Shown one piece after another: positions 21,879 to 33,065 of a stretch of 64,000 nucleotides of DNA. The notes beneath the pieces were generated by a model that saw only the letters and a program-made list of their open reading frames with translations, ran no database searches and had not been told where the DNA came from. Positions within the stretch are counted from its first letter, which is position 1; every line of letters begins with the position of its first letter. Position numbers and translations under genes: made by a program. This stretch comes from Epiperipatus broadwayi (Eukaryota > Onychophora > Udeonychophora > Euonychophora > Peripatidae): the NCBI GenBank assembly GCA_028023455.1, contig JAQFVV010000027.1, positions 9,979,845-10,043,844 of the forward strand, read 5' to 3'.

Positions 21879-22241
21879 TGTAGAGTTTTCGGGAAGTTAA
21901 CGATCTCAGCCAAAATCACAATTTATTAACTTAAGAGTCGGAGACAGTTTTACTTTCCCAAAGCTAGTTTATTAGTTACACGTTATGTGTTATTATACAA
22001 AAAAAATGTCTATGCTCAAGACAACAAATTGTGCAGAAAGAAAAACAGTAACAAAATCAAAAGTATACATATAATTAAAGTCTCTTCAAAGAAAAGTTCT
22101 ATTACTCATGGAAAATGAAAAATAAGACATTTGGTTCCTCGTGTGGCTATGCATTATGCCATCTTGGTCTCTCTGTTCTCGTCTTTTTTCCCGTTCTCGT
22201 AAAACCGGACGTTTCTAGAGTCAACGTCTCCGTATTCTACA
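21879..22241 (-). repeat. Gypsy 5' LTR
   Basis: 363 bp, same ends and length as the other LTR, about 95% identical by eye; followed by the target copy CAAGC at 22242-22246. Confidence 0.9.
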
Positions 22242-22740
22242 CAAGCCTTAAACAATAAACTGCCTTCCTTACTATCATCATAAATTAACTCACACACAAT
22301 GTTCTGTTTATTTCTATATATATTTAAACCCTTTTTTACTTTCCATACTAGTTCTCCATCTCTCCAACTCCCTATTCTTTATTAATGCATCTATTCTTTT
22401 ATCCCATTCCTTACCACTATAACACTCAACAATCCTCCTAACACAATCATTCCACCTTTTGTACAAATATACTGATAAAAATTCTTTATCCAAATCTTCT
22501 GCATACCACATTATCTTTCTCATCCATCTTGTTGCTACCCATTACTCGTAACCCAATTAAATACTATTTTGACTATTCTTTTATTATCCATAAACTGCAA
22601 TCTACCAAACATTTTCATTTTGCTTTTGGCATCTCTCATATAAAAACTTGACCATCCTATTTGTCCTTGAATTCCCTCCTTTTCTGTCCACACATCTGCA
22701 TCTAATGCATGTTTTCCTACTTCCCTTTGTACTTTTTAGT

Positions 22741-25201
22741 TTCAAAAATAACTTTATTAATGAAAAATAATTGATTGCCTAAGAATATGTGAATACATTG
22801 TCTTTCTTGGTAAGAAGTTCTAACATCCTAATTGAGAATGTGTGATGAATCTAAAGTTTAATCCCCTGGAGAATCTCTAATGGAAATGCTAGTATCAAAT
22901 TTTGTGTGTGATTGTTTATGTCTTAGGTGATTTTTGGTATTTGAAAGAGATTCCATGTCTCATTATAGAGGAATTTTGAAGACAGGATAAGGTTTTTACT
23001 TTTTAACTTATTAAGGTGATCGATAAATATGACATCCTGATTTGGAGGTGGGAAGGTGAAGATTAGTTTGCAACGGACACTCCAGATTGTATGAACTAAA
23101 AACAATGAAAGTCTAATGAAAGAAAATTGTCTACTTTGTAAGGAGTCTTTCAATGATAGAATTTTGTAAAAGTCAATGCTCGAACTTTGCGATATTAGCA
23201 ATCTAATGCCTACCAGCTGAGGGCATGATTTAATAATATGGTCAAAAGTATCCTCTTGAGTCTTGCAGAGCGGGCATATTGGATCAATATTATTTAGATA
23301 TCTCTTGAAGTATAAAAAGTGATTAGTATGCATGGCATTTTGATTTACCTTAATTAAGAAGGTAAGAAATTTGGGTTCTAATTTAAGGAATTTAAATAAA
23401 GAGGTGATTTTGTGATTGTTGATTCCTAAGGATGGTTTTATATTATTGATGATTGGGTGCAAAATTAGATGTGCATCCCATATAGAAATTTTGGAGTTGA
23501 AAGTGGTATTGGTGATTATCTGATATTGGTTGAGATACTGAAGAATAACATCAAGCGAGGAGTTGTTATGAGGTGGTGGTTTATCAGTTGGGTGTATTAC
23601 TTCTGAAGTAATGAAGTTGCCATATTTTAAAACCAAGTTATAAATCAGGGTATGGGATTTCTGATAGTATAAGGATAGAATAGAATGCAATGACATACCA
23701 TTTGCTTTACGATGGAGTTGCATCCCCGCCATACTTATGGAATTTATTTTCCCTCTCCAGAAGAGTAGGGAGCATTGTCTATTGATCTTTCTTATAAATG
23801 ATTTTGTTAATGTGATTATAGGAAGATAATAAGCAATTTTGGATATAACTTTAATATTGAGAAGTGATACTTTCCCTTGTAGTGAAAGGTATACCCTAGA
23901 GAGTGTTTGGACAAGTTGAATTGTAGAGTTCAGGAGAGAATTCTGGATATGCTTGGACATAGATGTTTGAGACATGTAAACAGGAAAACCAAGGAAGGCT
24001 TGGGGCATGGCCAGAAATTTAGAGCTGATTTTCTTTCCCGTTAAGATTTTCCATGAGGCTGATTTATCTGGATTGAATTTTAACTGTGATTCATTTGAGA
24101 ATTTGTCTATTATGTAATATAGTGTTGATAGATGTTTTTGATCTGGGAGTATGACGAGGATGTCATCCATATAAGCGAATAATTTAATGAATTTTCTGAG
24201 TCGAGGAATGTATACTCCTGGGAGAGAGTTTTCTATCTCCCTTAAAAGAGGGTTCAAGTAGCAAATGAATAACAAGGCACTCAAAGGTGATCCTTGTGGC
24301 AGCGAAATGTTGGGTAGAAAACCATTTGTGTATGTACCGTTTAATGTAATATGAACCTGACGATTGTAAAGCAAGTTCTCAATAATGCGTATGATTTGAA
24401 ACGGAATATCCAGGTTATTAAGGATTGAGAGGAGGATGTCGATGTTGATTGAATCGAATGCTTGAGAGATATTGGTCTTGACATTCTATTTTTCCTGATG
24501 TGATGAAGTAGGGTTTTTACCTCCCCCATAGCTGTGAGGGCAGAAGATCCCTTTCTGGCAAATTGGTACTGTGAAATATTGTCTAGTATCTTGTATTGAA
24601 TTTTTTCTTTGATGATCCCCTCAATAACTTTAATTAGAATGGGGTCATGGAAATGGGTCTAATGCTGTTTATGCTTGAAGGATCTTTGTTCTTTTTTTAA
24701 AAAGGGACCAGGGCTACTGGATATAAATTCATGATTTTTTTTATTTCCATTGAAAGATGGTATAATCATTTTCATTAGTATCGGAATTGTGAATTGATCA
24801 AGGTGTAATAGTAGGAATTTAGGGATGGCATGCATCCCAGGATGTACATTATCAGCTAAGGAATAGAAGCGGTTTTTGAGGTCTGCAGGAGTTATGTTGT
24901 GGCTACCTAGGTTAGAGGGCTTGAGTTGGTCCTTGTTAGTTGAATTTGTGACCTTTTGTAAGCGATTTTTAAAATGCATTGCGATTTGAGTAATCATCTG
25001 GTGGCCTATTATATGACTACCATCTATGTTAAGTGAGGCTGGGATAATGTTCTTTCTGTGAGCTCCTAATGCCCATCTCAAGTAGCCCCTGGTCCAGCAG
25101 TGTTGGCCCAATAGAAACACAACATTTATCAATTTTTTTTCCCATCGCCCCCTATCGAGAAAATTATAAAACTTAATACATATGTGAATACCTACTGCCA
25201 T
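22741..25201 (-). pseudogene. L1/Tx1-like LINE remnant (RT domain to C-terminal zinc knuckle)
   Basis: The main frame 22923-24374 (483 codons) has LPQGSPLSALLFICYLNPLL, the catalytic box FAYMDDILVIL (AYMDD in place of YADD), a thumb (AFLGFPVYMS), SLLFWRGKINS and a zinc knuckle CPLCKTQEDTFDHIIKSC. Upstream pieces are 24341-24529 and 24659-25201, the latter ending in PGPFLKKEQ. Frameshifts near 24340-24370 and 24600-24660 break it, and the endonuclease is missing. The FWRG segment after the thumb suggests the L1/Tx1 group. Confidence 0.75.
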
Positions 25202-25319
25202 TCTTAAATATTGTGAGTGAATGTCAAATGTTCAGCTTTATCAAGTATAGTAGCTGGAATTTTACTTACAAACAGCTTCATGCATTATATATTATTTTAA
25301 ATATGTGAGAAGCGGGACA

Positions 25320-25615
25320 TATGAGATCACAATTTATGTTGTATAATATTAACCAGGCAAGAGCAATTATAGACTCAGTTTTAATTAATTTGTTATCAAT
25401 ATTTATTTTAAATGTGAATTATATGATTATTATTAATTATTACAATTTGATTTACAGTGTCAAACTTTCTGGACTCACAACTTTGACACCATTCACTTTG
25501 GATAAATATATTAATGATTATCACTAGTTATTTATTGAACTAGGGATTATCATCCCAATTTTAGCCCAGATATAAATTTTAAACTCAGTTAAAGAATATA
25601 TCTGTTTTTAAGTAA
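25320..25615 (+). repeat. Family-C repeat copy
   Basis: From about 25440: a motif series (GATTTACAGTGTCAAAC, CAACTTTGACACCATTCA, GGATTATCATCCCAATTTTAG) shared with copies at 26215-26345, 34677-34830, 35140-35300 and 35310-35590 and with the palindrome at 25791-26210. No coding capacity. Confidence 0.45.
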
Positions 25616-25790
25616 ATCTAAGCACATGGAATGATTTAATCTCATATCTCTTTTTTTCCATTTGTAGTATCTTTTTTAGATATACTTTAAACATCCACTG
25701 CATGGCCCATTATTGAAATGTATAAATAAAGATCAAAAAAGGTAAATAATCTTCCAAACACATTTTTTGCTGAATTGGCAGTTTTCAGTT

Positions 25791-26210
25791 ATCTCAGATC
25801 ATAATACCTTACATATCTTCATTATTTGTTTGGTGTTAATCAATACCAAATTATTATTTAATTTACAATAGTCAAACTTTTTGTTCTTACTTAATGATTA
25901 TTCTTAATCATGTATTAGACTAGAGATTATCAAGTCATTCCTTGTTCAGTTATATTTATATATACAGTATATAATTACGATTTGATTTATGATCTAAATG
26001 TAAGCATTAGATTATAAATCAAATCGTAATTATATATATATATAAGTATAACTGAACAAGGAATGACTTGATAATCTCTAGCCTAATACATGATTAGGAA
26101 TAATCATTAAGTAAGAACAAAAAGTTTGACTATTGTAAATTAAATAATAATTTGGTATTGATTAACACCAAACAAATAATGAAGATATGTAATGTATTAT
26201 GACCTGAGAT
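25791..26210. repeat. Large near-perfect palindrome (about 205-bp arms)
   Basis: Left arm 25791-25995 and right arm about 26008-26210 are inverted copies with only a few differences, around a centre of roughly a dozen bases (ATGTAAGC). Arms hold family-C sequence. No target duplication is obvious. Confidence 0.75.
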
Positions 26211-26214
26211 TTAT

Positions 26215-26345
26215 AACTATAAAACTTTCTAAATTTACAACTTTGATACCATCTACTTCGAATAAATACATTATTATTACTAAGCATGTATTAGGCTAGA
26301 GTTTATCATGTCATTTCTATCCCAGTTACACTCATATATATATTG
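26215..26345 (+). repeat. Family-C repeat fragment
   Basis: Shares CAACTTTGATACCATCTAC and GTATTAGGCTAGAGTTTATC with the other family-C copies. Confidence 0.4.
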
Positions 26346-27037
26346 TAACCTTTTAATTGGGTAGTTATGCTGATTGAGTATATAAAACTGTATATTAAAT
26401 GACAAAATTTTAAATTTCAGAAATATAACTTACTCAAATAATTTAATATATGAGACTTAAGGAGATAAGTCAGTGGGCATAAGAAATACATATATTCTAT
26501 TTGTAATTATTTTTTTAACAGTGATGTAATTATAATATAAATGATTTTAATAAATTCAAACCCATTTATCTGTATAAATATACCGGATTTAAGTAAAGGT
26601 TACAATAGGAAGAAATTCTATCTTAGTATTTTATATTACTGTGATCCTTTAAAAGATGAGTGTGTTATTTTCTGCGCTGAATTTCGATAAATAAATAAAA
26701 GTATTTTCTATAAAATAATATATTTTTAAAAATTGTAATGATAATATTTCAGGAATAAATACTATTATTAAAATATCTTAGTTTAAATTAATTAAAAAGA
26801 TAATGTATTTTAAATTTTGATTTAAAATTGTTTAAACTTTATCAGTTTTAAAAATATTTATTGAATTTATTATTATTAAATTGTAGACAACGAATTATTA
26901 TTCAAAAAATTGCTAATTAAATTTCAATTAATTGACCAATGAAATGTAATTAATTGGTTTTTTGATGTCATGCTGTCAGGGTGTATAAAAAGAAAAGAAT
27001 AGATAAACTAGGAGAAAAGGGGAAAGAAGCAAAAATA
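26346..27037. other. AT-rich stretch, nothing recognised
   Basis: No gene or repeat that I can support. Confidence 0.4.
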
Positions 27038-27046
27038 AAGTGAACT

Positions 27047-27153
27047 TTTTTTTTTTTTTCACGTGTCATAGCATCGACCGGGAAGTGAACCCGCTAACCC
27101 GGGACAACTGCTTGTAAGGCAGCTGTGCTGACCTCTCGACCACCAACGCTGAC
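27047..27153 (-). mobile_element. tRNA-derived SINE, copy 2, with target duplication
   Basis: A 107-bp element flanked by the 9-bp direct repeat AAGTGAACT (27038-27046 and 27154-27162). The minus strand has the tRNA-like head (GCGTTGGTGG start, anticodon loop CTTACAA, GGGTTCACTTCCC B box), a short CTATGACACGTG tail and a poly(A) end. Confidence 0.75.
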
Positions 27154-27162
27154 AAGTGAACT

Positions 27163-27859
27163 GTTTTTTCATGTAAAAGTTCATAAAAACTATGAAATTT
27201 AGTATATTTTATTTTGTAAACAGTAAAAATAAGTAAATTAATTGTACTGAAAGGAATATATCTTTAATAGTAGTTTAAAAAAGATGGACTGAGTTCATTT
27301 GTGATGCAATTACAGTCTGAAACTTCAATTCACAATTAAAATTGCTATTGAAGAATAAATGCAGGAATAAATTATTATTATTATTAATGATTGGAAAACA
27401 TGAAGAATAAGAATTCTTAACTTCAATTAATTAAAAGGTGTAAATACTCTCACGTAAGGAAACATGTTTTGGTTATCTTTACTTTGTTGATAAAATTAAA
27501 TAATAACTTAATTATATAAGTGTTCTTATATAAAATAATTAAATTAGTTTACTGAACTTTAAAATAGTTTATTAATGGAAATGAGACGTCAAATGAAATA
27601 GTTGTCTTTTAAATTAAAGTAACTTATATTATTCGAATTAACTTTATAAAACTATAAAGAAGAATAGACATTTGTTGTTTATTTAATAATTAAGAAATAT
27701 TAAGAAAATAAATATAATAACTGTTTATTATAGATTATATTAAATAAACGCTTATTTCAAGAAAGAACATTTTGATTAGCAAATAAGATCCTATAGTATG
27801 AAATACTAGAAAGATAAACATTTAGCAAGAACAGCTATTAATTTTGATTGACAAATTTT
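27163..27859. other. AT-rich stretch, nothing recognised
   Basis: No gene or repeat that I can support. Confidence 0.4.
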
Positions 27860-28565
27860 GATAACATAGTATCATCATCAATAGTAGTCTGTCCAATAGA
27901 CAGGTCCAGAGAGTAGTCACTACATCAGTTCATCCATTCTTCCATTCCATTCTCTTCCTTGCCCACTTCCTCAATTCCACATAACTCCTTCCATCTCGTA
28001 TATCATCCAATAATGTCAATCTCTTCCGTCCTTTCTTTTTATTTCCACTCACCATTCCTTCCAAAACATCTTTCATTAAACTATAATCTTTTCTTAGTAT
28101 ATGTCCAATCCAGTTTCTCTTTCTCTCTTTGATACTTTCAATCAATCTTCTTTCCTCATTAACTCTTTTCAAAACTTCTTCATTTGTTATTTTATTCACC
28201 CAACTGATTTTTTCCATTTTTCTCCATGTCCACATCTCAAAAGCTTCCAGTCGTTTCTTAATTCTATTACTCAATGTCCATGTCTCACAACCATACATTA
28301 ATACACTCCACACATAACATTTAATTAATCTTTTCCTTAATTCTCTTTCCATAGGTCCACAGAATATCTTCTTTCTTTTTACAAATGTCACCTTTGCCAA
28401 TGCTATTCTTCTTTTAACTTCATCTTCACTTCTTCCATCCTCACTCAACCAACAACCCAAATATCTAAATCCCTTCACCTGCTGCACCATGTCATCATGG
28501 ATTCCAATTTGCAGTCTTTTTGCATCTCTCCCTATCCATAAACACTTAGTCTTTTCAAAACCACT
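27860..28565 (-). pseudogene. RTE-type LINE remnant, RT thumb and C-terminus
   Basis: The open frame 27930-28490 (186 codons) extends upstream to about 28565 (TKCLWIGRDAKRLQIGI). It contains FRYLGCWLSEDGRSEDEVKR, LMYGCETWTLSNR, FEMWTWRKMEKISWVNKI and RNWIGHILR, the C-terminal region of RTE-like endonuclease/reverse transcriptases. The catalytic RT palm is missing (5' truncation) and the 3' tail carries a TGATGATGAT run. This is the best preserved of the three copies of this RTE family. Confidence 0.75.
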
Positions 28566-28570
28566 TTGTC

Positions 28571-29073
28571 TTATAATTCCCTTGTTTTATTATAAGTATG
28601 AACATAGTATATTGCCAGATAATAGAGTTAAGTCAACTTCGAAAAGAAATAATTATTAAATAAAATATAATGAGGAGAAAAAGTGGAGTGGGAATGACCT
28701 TTGAATTAATACCATATATAGTAAAGTTTAATAATGAAGAGATTAATACTCAAATGTGTATTGAATTAGTTATTCAACTATAGTTTTATTAAACTTCTAT
28801 GATAATTATTCATATTTAATATTAGAGCATAATCAGATCTTAAACAAAAATGCATGGAATTTTTAAAAAGTTTTATCAAGTTGTTGCTCTTAGTGATTTT
28901 GGATGTTTTATGCAGGATCCTAGAAGTTGCTGGCAAGTAGAGAAATAAAAATCATTAACTTGGGAGGAGGTATGAAGCATCATGCTGAAGACTATAATGG
29001 TGCAGAACTAGGAGGAGGAATAAAAAAAAAGAAAAAAAATTTTTTGTCTCTTTCTTTGGTTATTATTGTTAAT
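28571..29073. other. AT-rich stretch, nothing recognised
   Basis: A purine/A-rich tract near 29020-29040; no gene. Confidence 0.4.
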
Positions 29074-29085
29074 ATTAATGTGAAT

Positions 29086-29759
29086 AAGCCTATAAACATC
29101 ACATGATCACCATTTCTTATGCTTGCTTATAACTGTTACTAAAACAAGCAAATTCTCCATACAGTATTGCCACTCAGTGCAAGCCAGAGTAATCAATGGA
29201 TGCCAGAAGGCTTGTGCATAAAATCCCCATTTAGTGCCTATTCATCCAATATCCCCAGACTAATTTCTGCCTTGTGGCAATACTGTACGGAGAGTTTTGC
29301 CTGTTTTAGTAAGTTATAAGCAAACATAAGAAATGGTGATCATGTGATGTTTATTGGCTTAAAACCAATCCTGCCTAATCAGATAGTAGTGGCAATGGTT
29401 ATTAAAGAAACAAAGACACCAAAATGTAAGGTACTGAACTGAGTTCAGACCTATATGACTATGTAAGCTAATGAGCTTGGATTGGAAATTTTATTGTATT
29501 TTCAATTTAAGACTCATAGTTTTGTAATTAAGTAGAGATAAAAGATGGCTGCTGGAGAGTTGCATTAGATCCTAATGATCTAGGTGCAGTGCTCTCAGAT
29601 CCAAGTTTCCTCACTGATGAAGGCCACAAGCCAGAAACTAGTCTGGGGATATTGGATGAGTAGGCACTAGATGGGTATTTTATGCACAAGCCTTCTGGAA
29701 TCCATTGGTTACTCTGACACACTGAGTGGCAATACTGTATGGAGAGTTTTGCCTGTTTT
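29086..29759 (+). mobile_element. Composite hammerhead (retrozyme-like) element with 12-bp TSD
   Basis: Flanked by ATTAATGTGAAT (29074-29085 and 29760-29771), so the whole 674 bp came in as one insertion. The left part (29086-29277) is an inverted piece that stops inside the ribozyme stem II. The right part (29278-29759) is direct and covers slightly more than one monomer: the word TTTTGCCTG recurs 452 bp apart. Ends are AAGCC...CATCACATG on the left and TTTTGCCTGTTTT on the right. No protein is encoded, so mobility would need enzymes in trans. Confidence 0.8.
29599..29657 (+). ncRNA. Putative type I hammerhead ribozyme, intact core
   Basis: Outer stem I ATCCAA/TTGGAT (29599-29604, 29652-29657), internal loop GTT/TA, inner stem I TCCTCA/TGGGGA (29608-29613, 29644-29649), core CTGATGA (29614-29620), stem II GGC-CACAA-GCC, GAAA (29634-29637), stem III of two pairs with a TA loop and cleavage triplet GTC (29641-29643). 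Predicted cut after 29643. The A-A pair at the base of stem II is unusual. Confidence 0.7.
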
Positions 29760-29771
29760 ATTAATGTGAAT

Positions 29772-30539
29772 GTCATATTAGATGTTAAGCTTAGTGATAA
29801 GGTAATAATATTAGATGTATTTGATTAGGATATTCTGATATATTAATATATCTTATATGCTTGATGTATTTTTTTTAAAAAATGATGTTAATAAGAAATA
29901 TGCTTAGAGAATTAATATAGTATATGCTAGTGTTGAGAAAAAGAGAGTGTGGGTAAAACAATACTTTATAGTTATATTATAAGGTAAAATTATTTAAATT
30001 AATTTAGTAATATTTTAATATAAAATATATTTAATGAGTAAAATGGTTTTATAATGATGAATCAAGAGATGGGATTCATGGAATTAAAAATATCTATGCT
30101 ATCTGAATCTCAAATGAAAATATGAAGAGATGCAAGGGAATGAATGGTAAACGTAACAAAACAGTTATGATTTCAATTTTGGGTGATAAAAAGTATAATG
30201 TTGATCTTTGTCATAAAACATGATTTGTTTTGTAATGTAATTGTTAATATTATAAAAGAATACTTGAAGAGAAGATGAGATTGTAATATTAGTTGCGAGA
30301 TAGCTTCTGGTCATTGATGCTAAAAATATATGGCATAGTAAGATGTTATAATTCCAGGATAGGATGAAATACCATCCTGAATAACTGATTAAAATATTAT
30401 AATGAAATTTATCTACACCTGTGTATGTACTTTAGTACGAGAAGATGAGAGAAATTTCCACAAGACATGGATGTTACTTTCCATAATAGCTTAATAGATA
30501 AGCTTTGATATTGGGATAGAGTCATTAATATAAAAAGGA
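29772..30539. other. AT-rich stretch before the Penelope-like element
   Basis: No gene supported. Part may be the 5' region of the following PLE, but I see no feature that proves it. Confidence 0.35.
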
Positions 30540-32147
30540 CTACTTGCCAAAGGCAACAGACTTGTGCTCTTAGATTATAAAGAAAAAATGACGACTGTAA
30601 AGTTAAAATTTAATTTGGTAGAAAATTTTAACAACAAGCTTAATAGAGAGAAATCTATCTCCTCAATTCTCAGAGCTTACAAAGACAAAGGTATATCGAG
30701 AGCAGAATATTATAGAATTTATCCATCTGCCACCAAGAATGTTTGCCAATTCTAAGTTACATAAACCTGGAGAGCCGTTAAGACTAATGCTGGATTTTGG
30801 AGGAGTGCACTACTTTGAAACGGCTAAGCTGGTAAATCAATGGTTAGTTGATAGCGTAGGTTTTGGAGACTTCACAATTAAGTCTTCCTTCGAGTTCGTT
30901 AGAAAAATCAAGAATACATTAATAGATCAAGGTTTTGAAATTGCAGCCATGGACGTGACAGAATTATACGGATCGATTAACAGGAAGTGGTCGATTGACA
31001 TCATCCATAAAGAATTAATAAATAAGCATTGTCCAAATGAGCGCATGAACTTTATATTAGCTTTCCTTAATTGGTTAGACAATAACATTTTTACAACTTT
31101 TGAGGGTGGATGGTATGATATGAGAGATGGTTGGCCGATGGGTCTTTCCTTAAGTGGAGTAATTTCCAGCATATTTTTAAACTTTTTTGAAAAACAAATC
31201 ATTTCTAAATACATCTTTAACACTGCTGGATTAATTTACGTGCATTATGTAGATGATGTGTTTATGGCAGCTCCAAAAGATATAATCACCAACATTAAAA
31301 ATGAATTACAACTACAAACTAAATTGATTATAAACACCACTTGGGAAAACGAATGGCAGAAGGTAAAATATTTGGATTTGCTGGTCCATAAAGAAGGCAG
31401 AGCTCTGCATTATTGCATGATTGTTAAGCCTCTTGAGGTCAGAAGTTTTACCCACCCGAAATCCATTTCACCTACAGCACATAAATTCACAGGTTTAAAC
31501 ACGTTTTTATTTAGGAATGAAAATTTGTGTAAATTTGAGACTGATAGGAAGACTAATATTGCATGCTATATATAAAAGATTTGTTAAGTGTCGGATTCAG
31601 CTACGGATTAATTACAAAGAAAATAGATCAATTTTACAGAAAATCAATAACTAACCACATAAGTAAAGATAAACCACAAATTACCCTCCCTTATATTCCC
31701 AAATTATCACAACAGGTGATAAAGACTTTGGCTGGTGAATTTAAGGTTGGCTGCCGCACTCCCCCTAATACTAACAGACTTATTAATAATTCGAAGGATA
31801 GAACAGATCCATCTCAGACACCCCAAGTCGTATACAGTATTTCATGCCCTCAGGCTGGATGCTGTGCCACATACTGTAGAGAAACCAAGGCCACTGTTCA
31901 TAATAGAGCTGCTCAACACATTTATACTTACAGAAGAGCCAAAAAGAACAATGATAACTTCTCAATATTCTTGGAACATGAGAAACAGGCTGGCCATGTG
32001 TTTGAACCAGGCAACCCCAAGGTAGTATGCTCTGAAGCTAACGACTTCAAAAGAAAAGTCAAGGAGGTGTATTTTATTATCAATGACAACAATTCCATAA
32101 ATAGACGCGACACGTGTTTTTCTATCTCAAAAAAATGGACAAACTAA
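30540..32147 (+). pseudogene. Penelope-like element, RT and GIY-YIG endonuclease, two frameshifts
   Basis: Three consecutive frames: 30564-30755 (RT N-terminal region, DYKEKM ... ISRAEYYRIYPSA), 30739-31575 (278 codons, FANSKLHKPGEPLR, AAMDVTELYGSI, GWPMGLSLSGVISSIF, catalytic YVDDVFMA) and 31563-32147 (194 codons, LPYIPKLSQQVIKTL linker, then VVYSISCPQAGCCATYCRET as the GIY-YIG nuclease, with later HIYTYRR and FLEHEKQAGH). Frameshifts fall near 30740-30755 and 31563-31575. The expected Y-I-G is Y-C-R here, another sign of decay. It is the most complete PLE in the window and a possible past source of activity for non-autonomous repeats. Confidence 0.8.
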
Positions 32148-32209
32148 TTTGCATTCACATTTGCATATTTTATTAGTTAACAACATTACATAAATGATTT
32201 ATAATTTAT

Positions 32210-32320
32210 GTTGGCCATGAATATGAGGGAAAACCTTGAAAGCGCTCGGCCCATTTAATTGTTTTTGGTTTTTGCAGCTTCTTCGTCAGCGGGTAAATCA
32301 CTTTTATATGCTATAACATT
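32210..32320. repeat. PLE 3' region with split hammerhead-like halves
   Basis: Plus strand has TTGAAAGCGCTCGGCCC (32237-32253); the opposite strand has CCCGCTGACGAAGAAGC (around 32277-32293). These two halves look like the GAAA and CTGANGA boxes of a PLE terminal hammerhead, but on opposite strands, as expected at an inverted junction. Speculative. Confidence 0.3.
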
Positions 32321-32349
32321 CCATTAAGAAAGAAGACTTCCAATTTTAT

Positions 32350-32799
32350 ATTTAGAGATAATTTATTAAAAATCAATTTTTTATCTATAGAGTTGTTGGA
32401 TATGGTAAAGAAAGGTATATAATAAGCATCATATGTAGACTATTTATTCTTTAGAAATATTCTAATTTCCTTCTTAGGTAATAGAAGATTGGTTTTTTAA
32501 AAAAAAAATAATAATAATAATAATAAATGCAAAACAAATATTTTAGTAGTTAAGTAAAATCTGACTGATTTAATGCTAAAAAATAAAATATGAGATCAAA
32601 AATAAGAATAAAAAAGTGAATGAAAAGAAGTTAAGAGTGAATAGGATGAATGACCATTTATTAATAAGGGATCTTGATTCAATTAATTATTTCAATATCA
32701 TGTCAATATTATATTGAAAATTATAATAATAAAAAAACAAAATTTTATATGTAAATTTTATGAATAGATTTTATGCAGATTTATATTATGGAAAGTAAT
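32350..32799. other. AT-rich stretch, nothing recognised
   Basis: Contains a short AAT microsatellite near 32507-32525. No gene. Confidence 0.4.
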
Positions 32800-33065
32800 A
32801 TATGCAGGAATCGAACTCAGACTTTCACATGACCCACTACTCTCAGTGCCATTTCATATTGCTGACCCATCTGATCACACACATGTTGAAAAGATAAATA
32901 ATCACCAATATACGTATTTCATGCTAAACCAGCAATCATCAATTGGTCTAGATTACTATCCTCACACATATATTCAATCAGTACTCAGCTTTATATTAAG
33001 ATAGCCAATCATCAAACTTTAATGGACAGGCTTCAAACTATTCCAACTCACAACTCTTCAGCCTT
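32800..33065 (-). repeat. SINE-like repeat with tRNA-type B box
   Basis: About 265 bp, matched along its length by 45345-45605: CACCAATATACGTATTTCATG, CTTTATATTAAGATAGC and AATGGACAGGCTTC. The minus strand carries GAGTTCGATTCC, a good Pol III B box, with a weaker A-box-like GATCAGATGGGTCAGC upstream. Confidence 0.5.

Larger units (their letters stand above)
17515..22241 (-). mobile_element. Complete Ty3/gypsy LTR retrotransposon, 4,727 bp
   Basis: Two 363-bp LTRs with ends TGTAG...CTACA, a 5-bp target duplication CAAGC (17510-17514 and 22242-22246), a primer binding site, gag, protease, RT, RNase H, integrase and a polypurine tract, all in minus orientation. The domain order protease-RT-RNase H-integrase and the absence of an envelope frame place it in Ty3/gypsy (Metaviridae). 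By eye the LTRs differ at about 18 of 363 positions, so it is not recent. Internal stops and frame changes make it defective. Confidence 0.9.
17098..22740 (-). pseudogene. LINE copy B, split by a gypsy retrotransposon
   Basis: Second copy of the CCHC-type LINE: upstream part 22242-22740 (encoding YLYKRWNDCVRRIVECYSG, 22314-22523) and downstream part 17098-17514 (GLGKDKEDLDMRF and the end ANRFIWVF, 17098-17361). The gypsy element sits between them. Its 5' side stops at about 22740, where the L1-like element begins, so either it was truncated there or the L1-like element landed in it. Confidence 0.6.
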
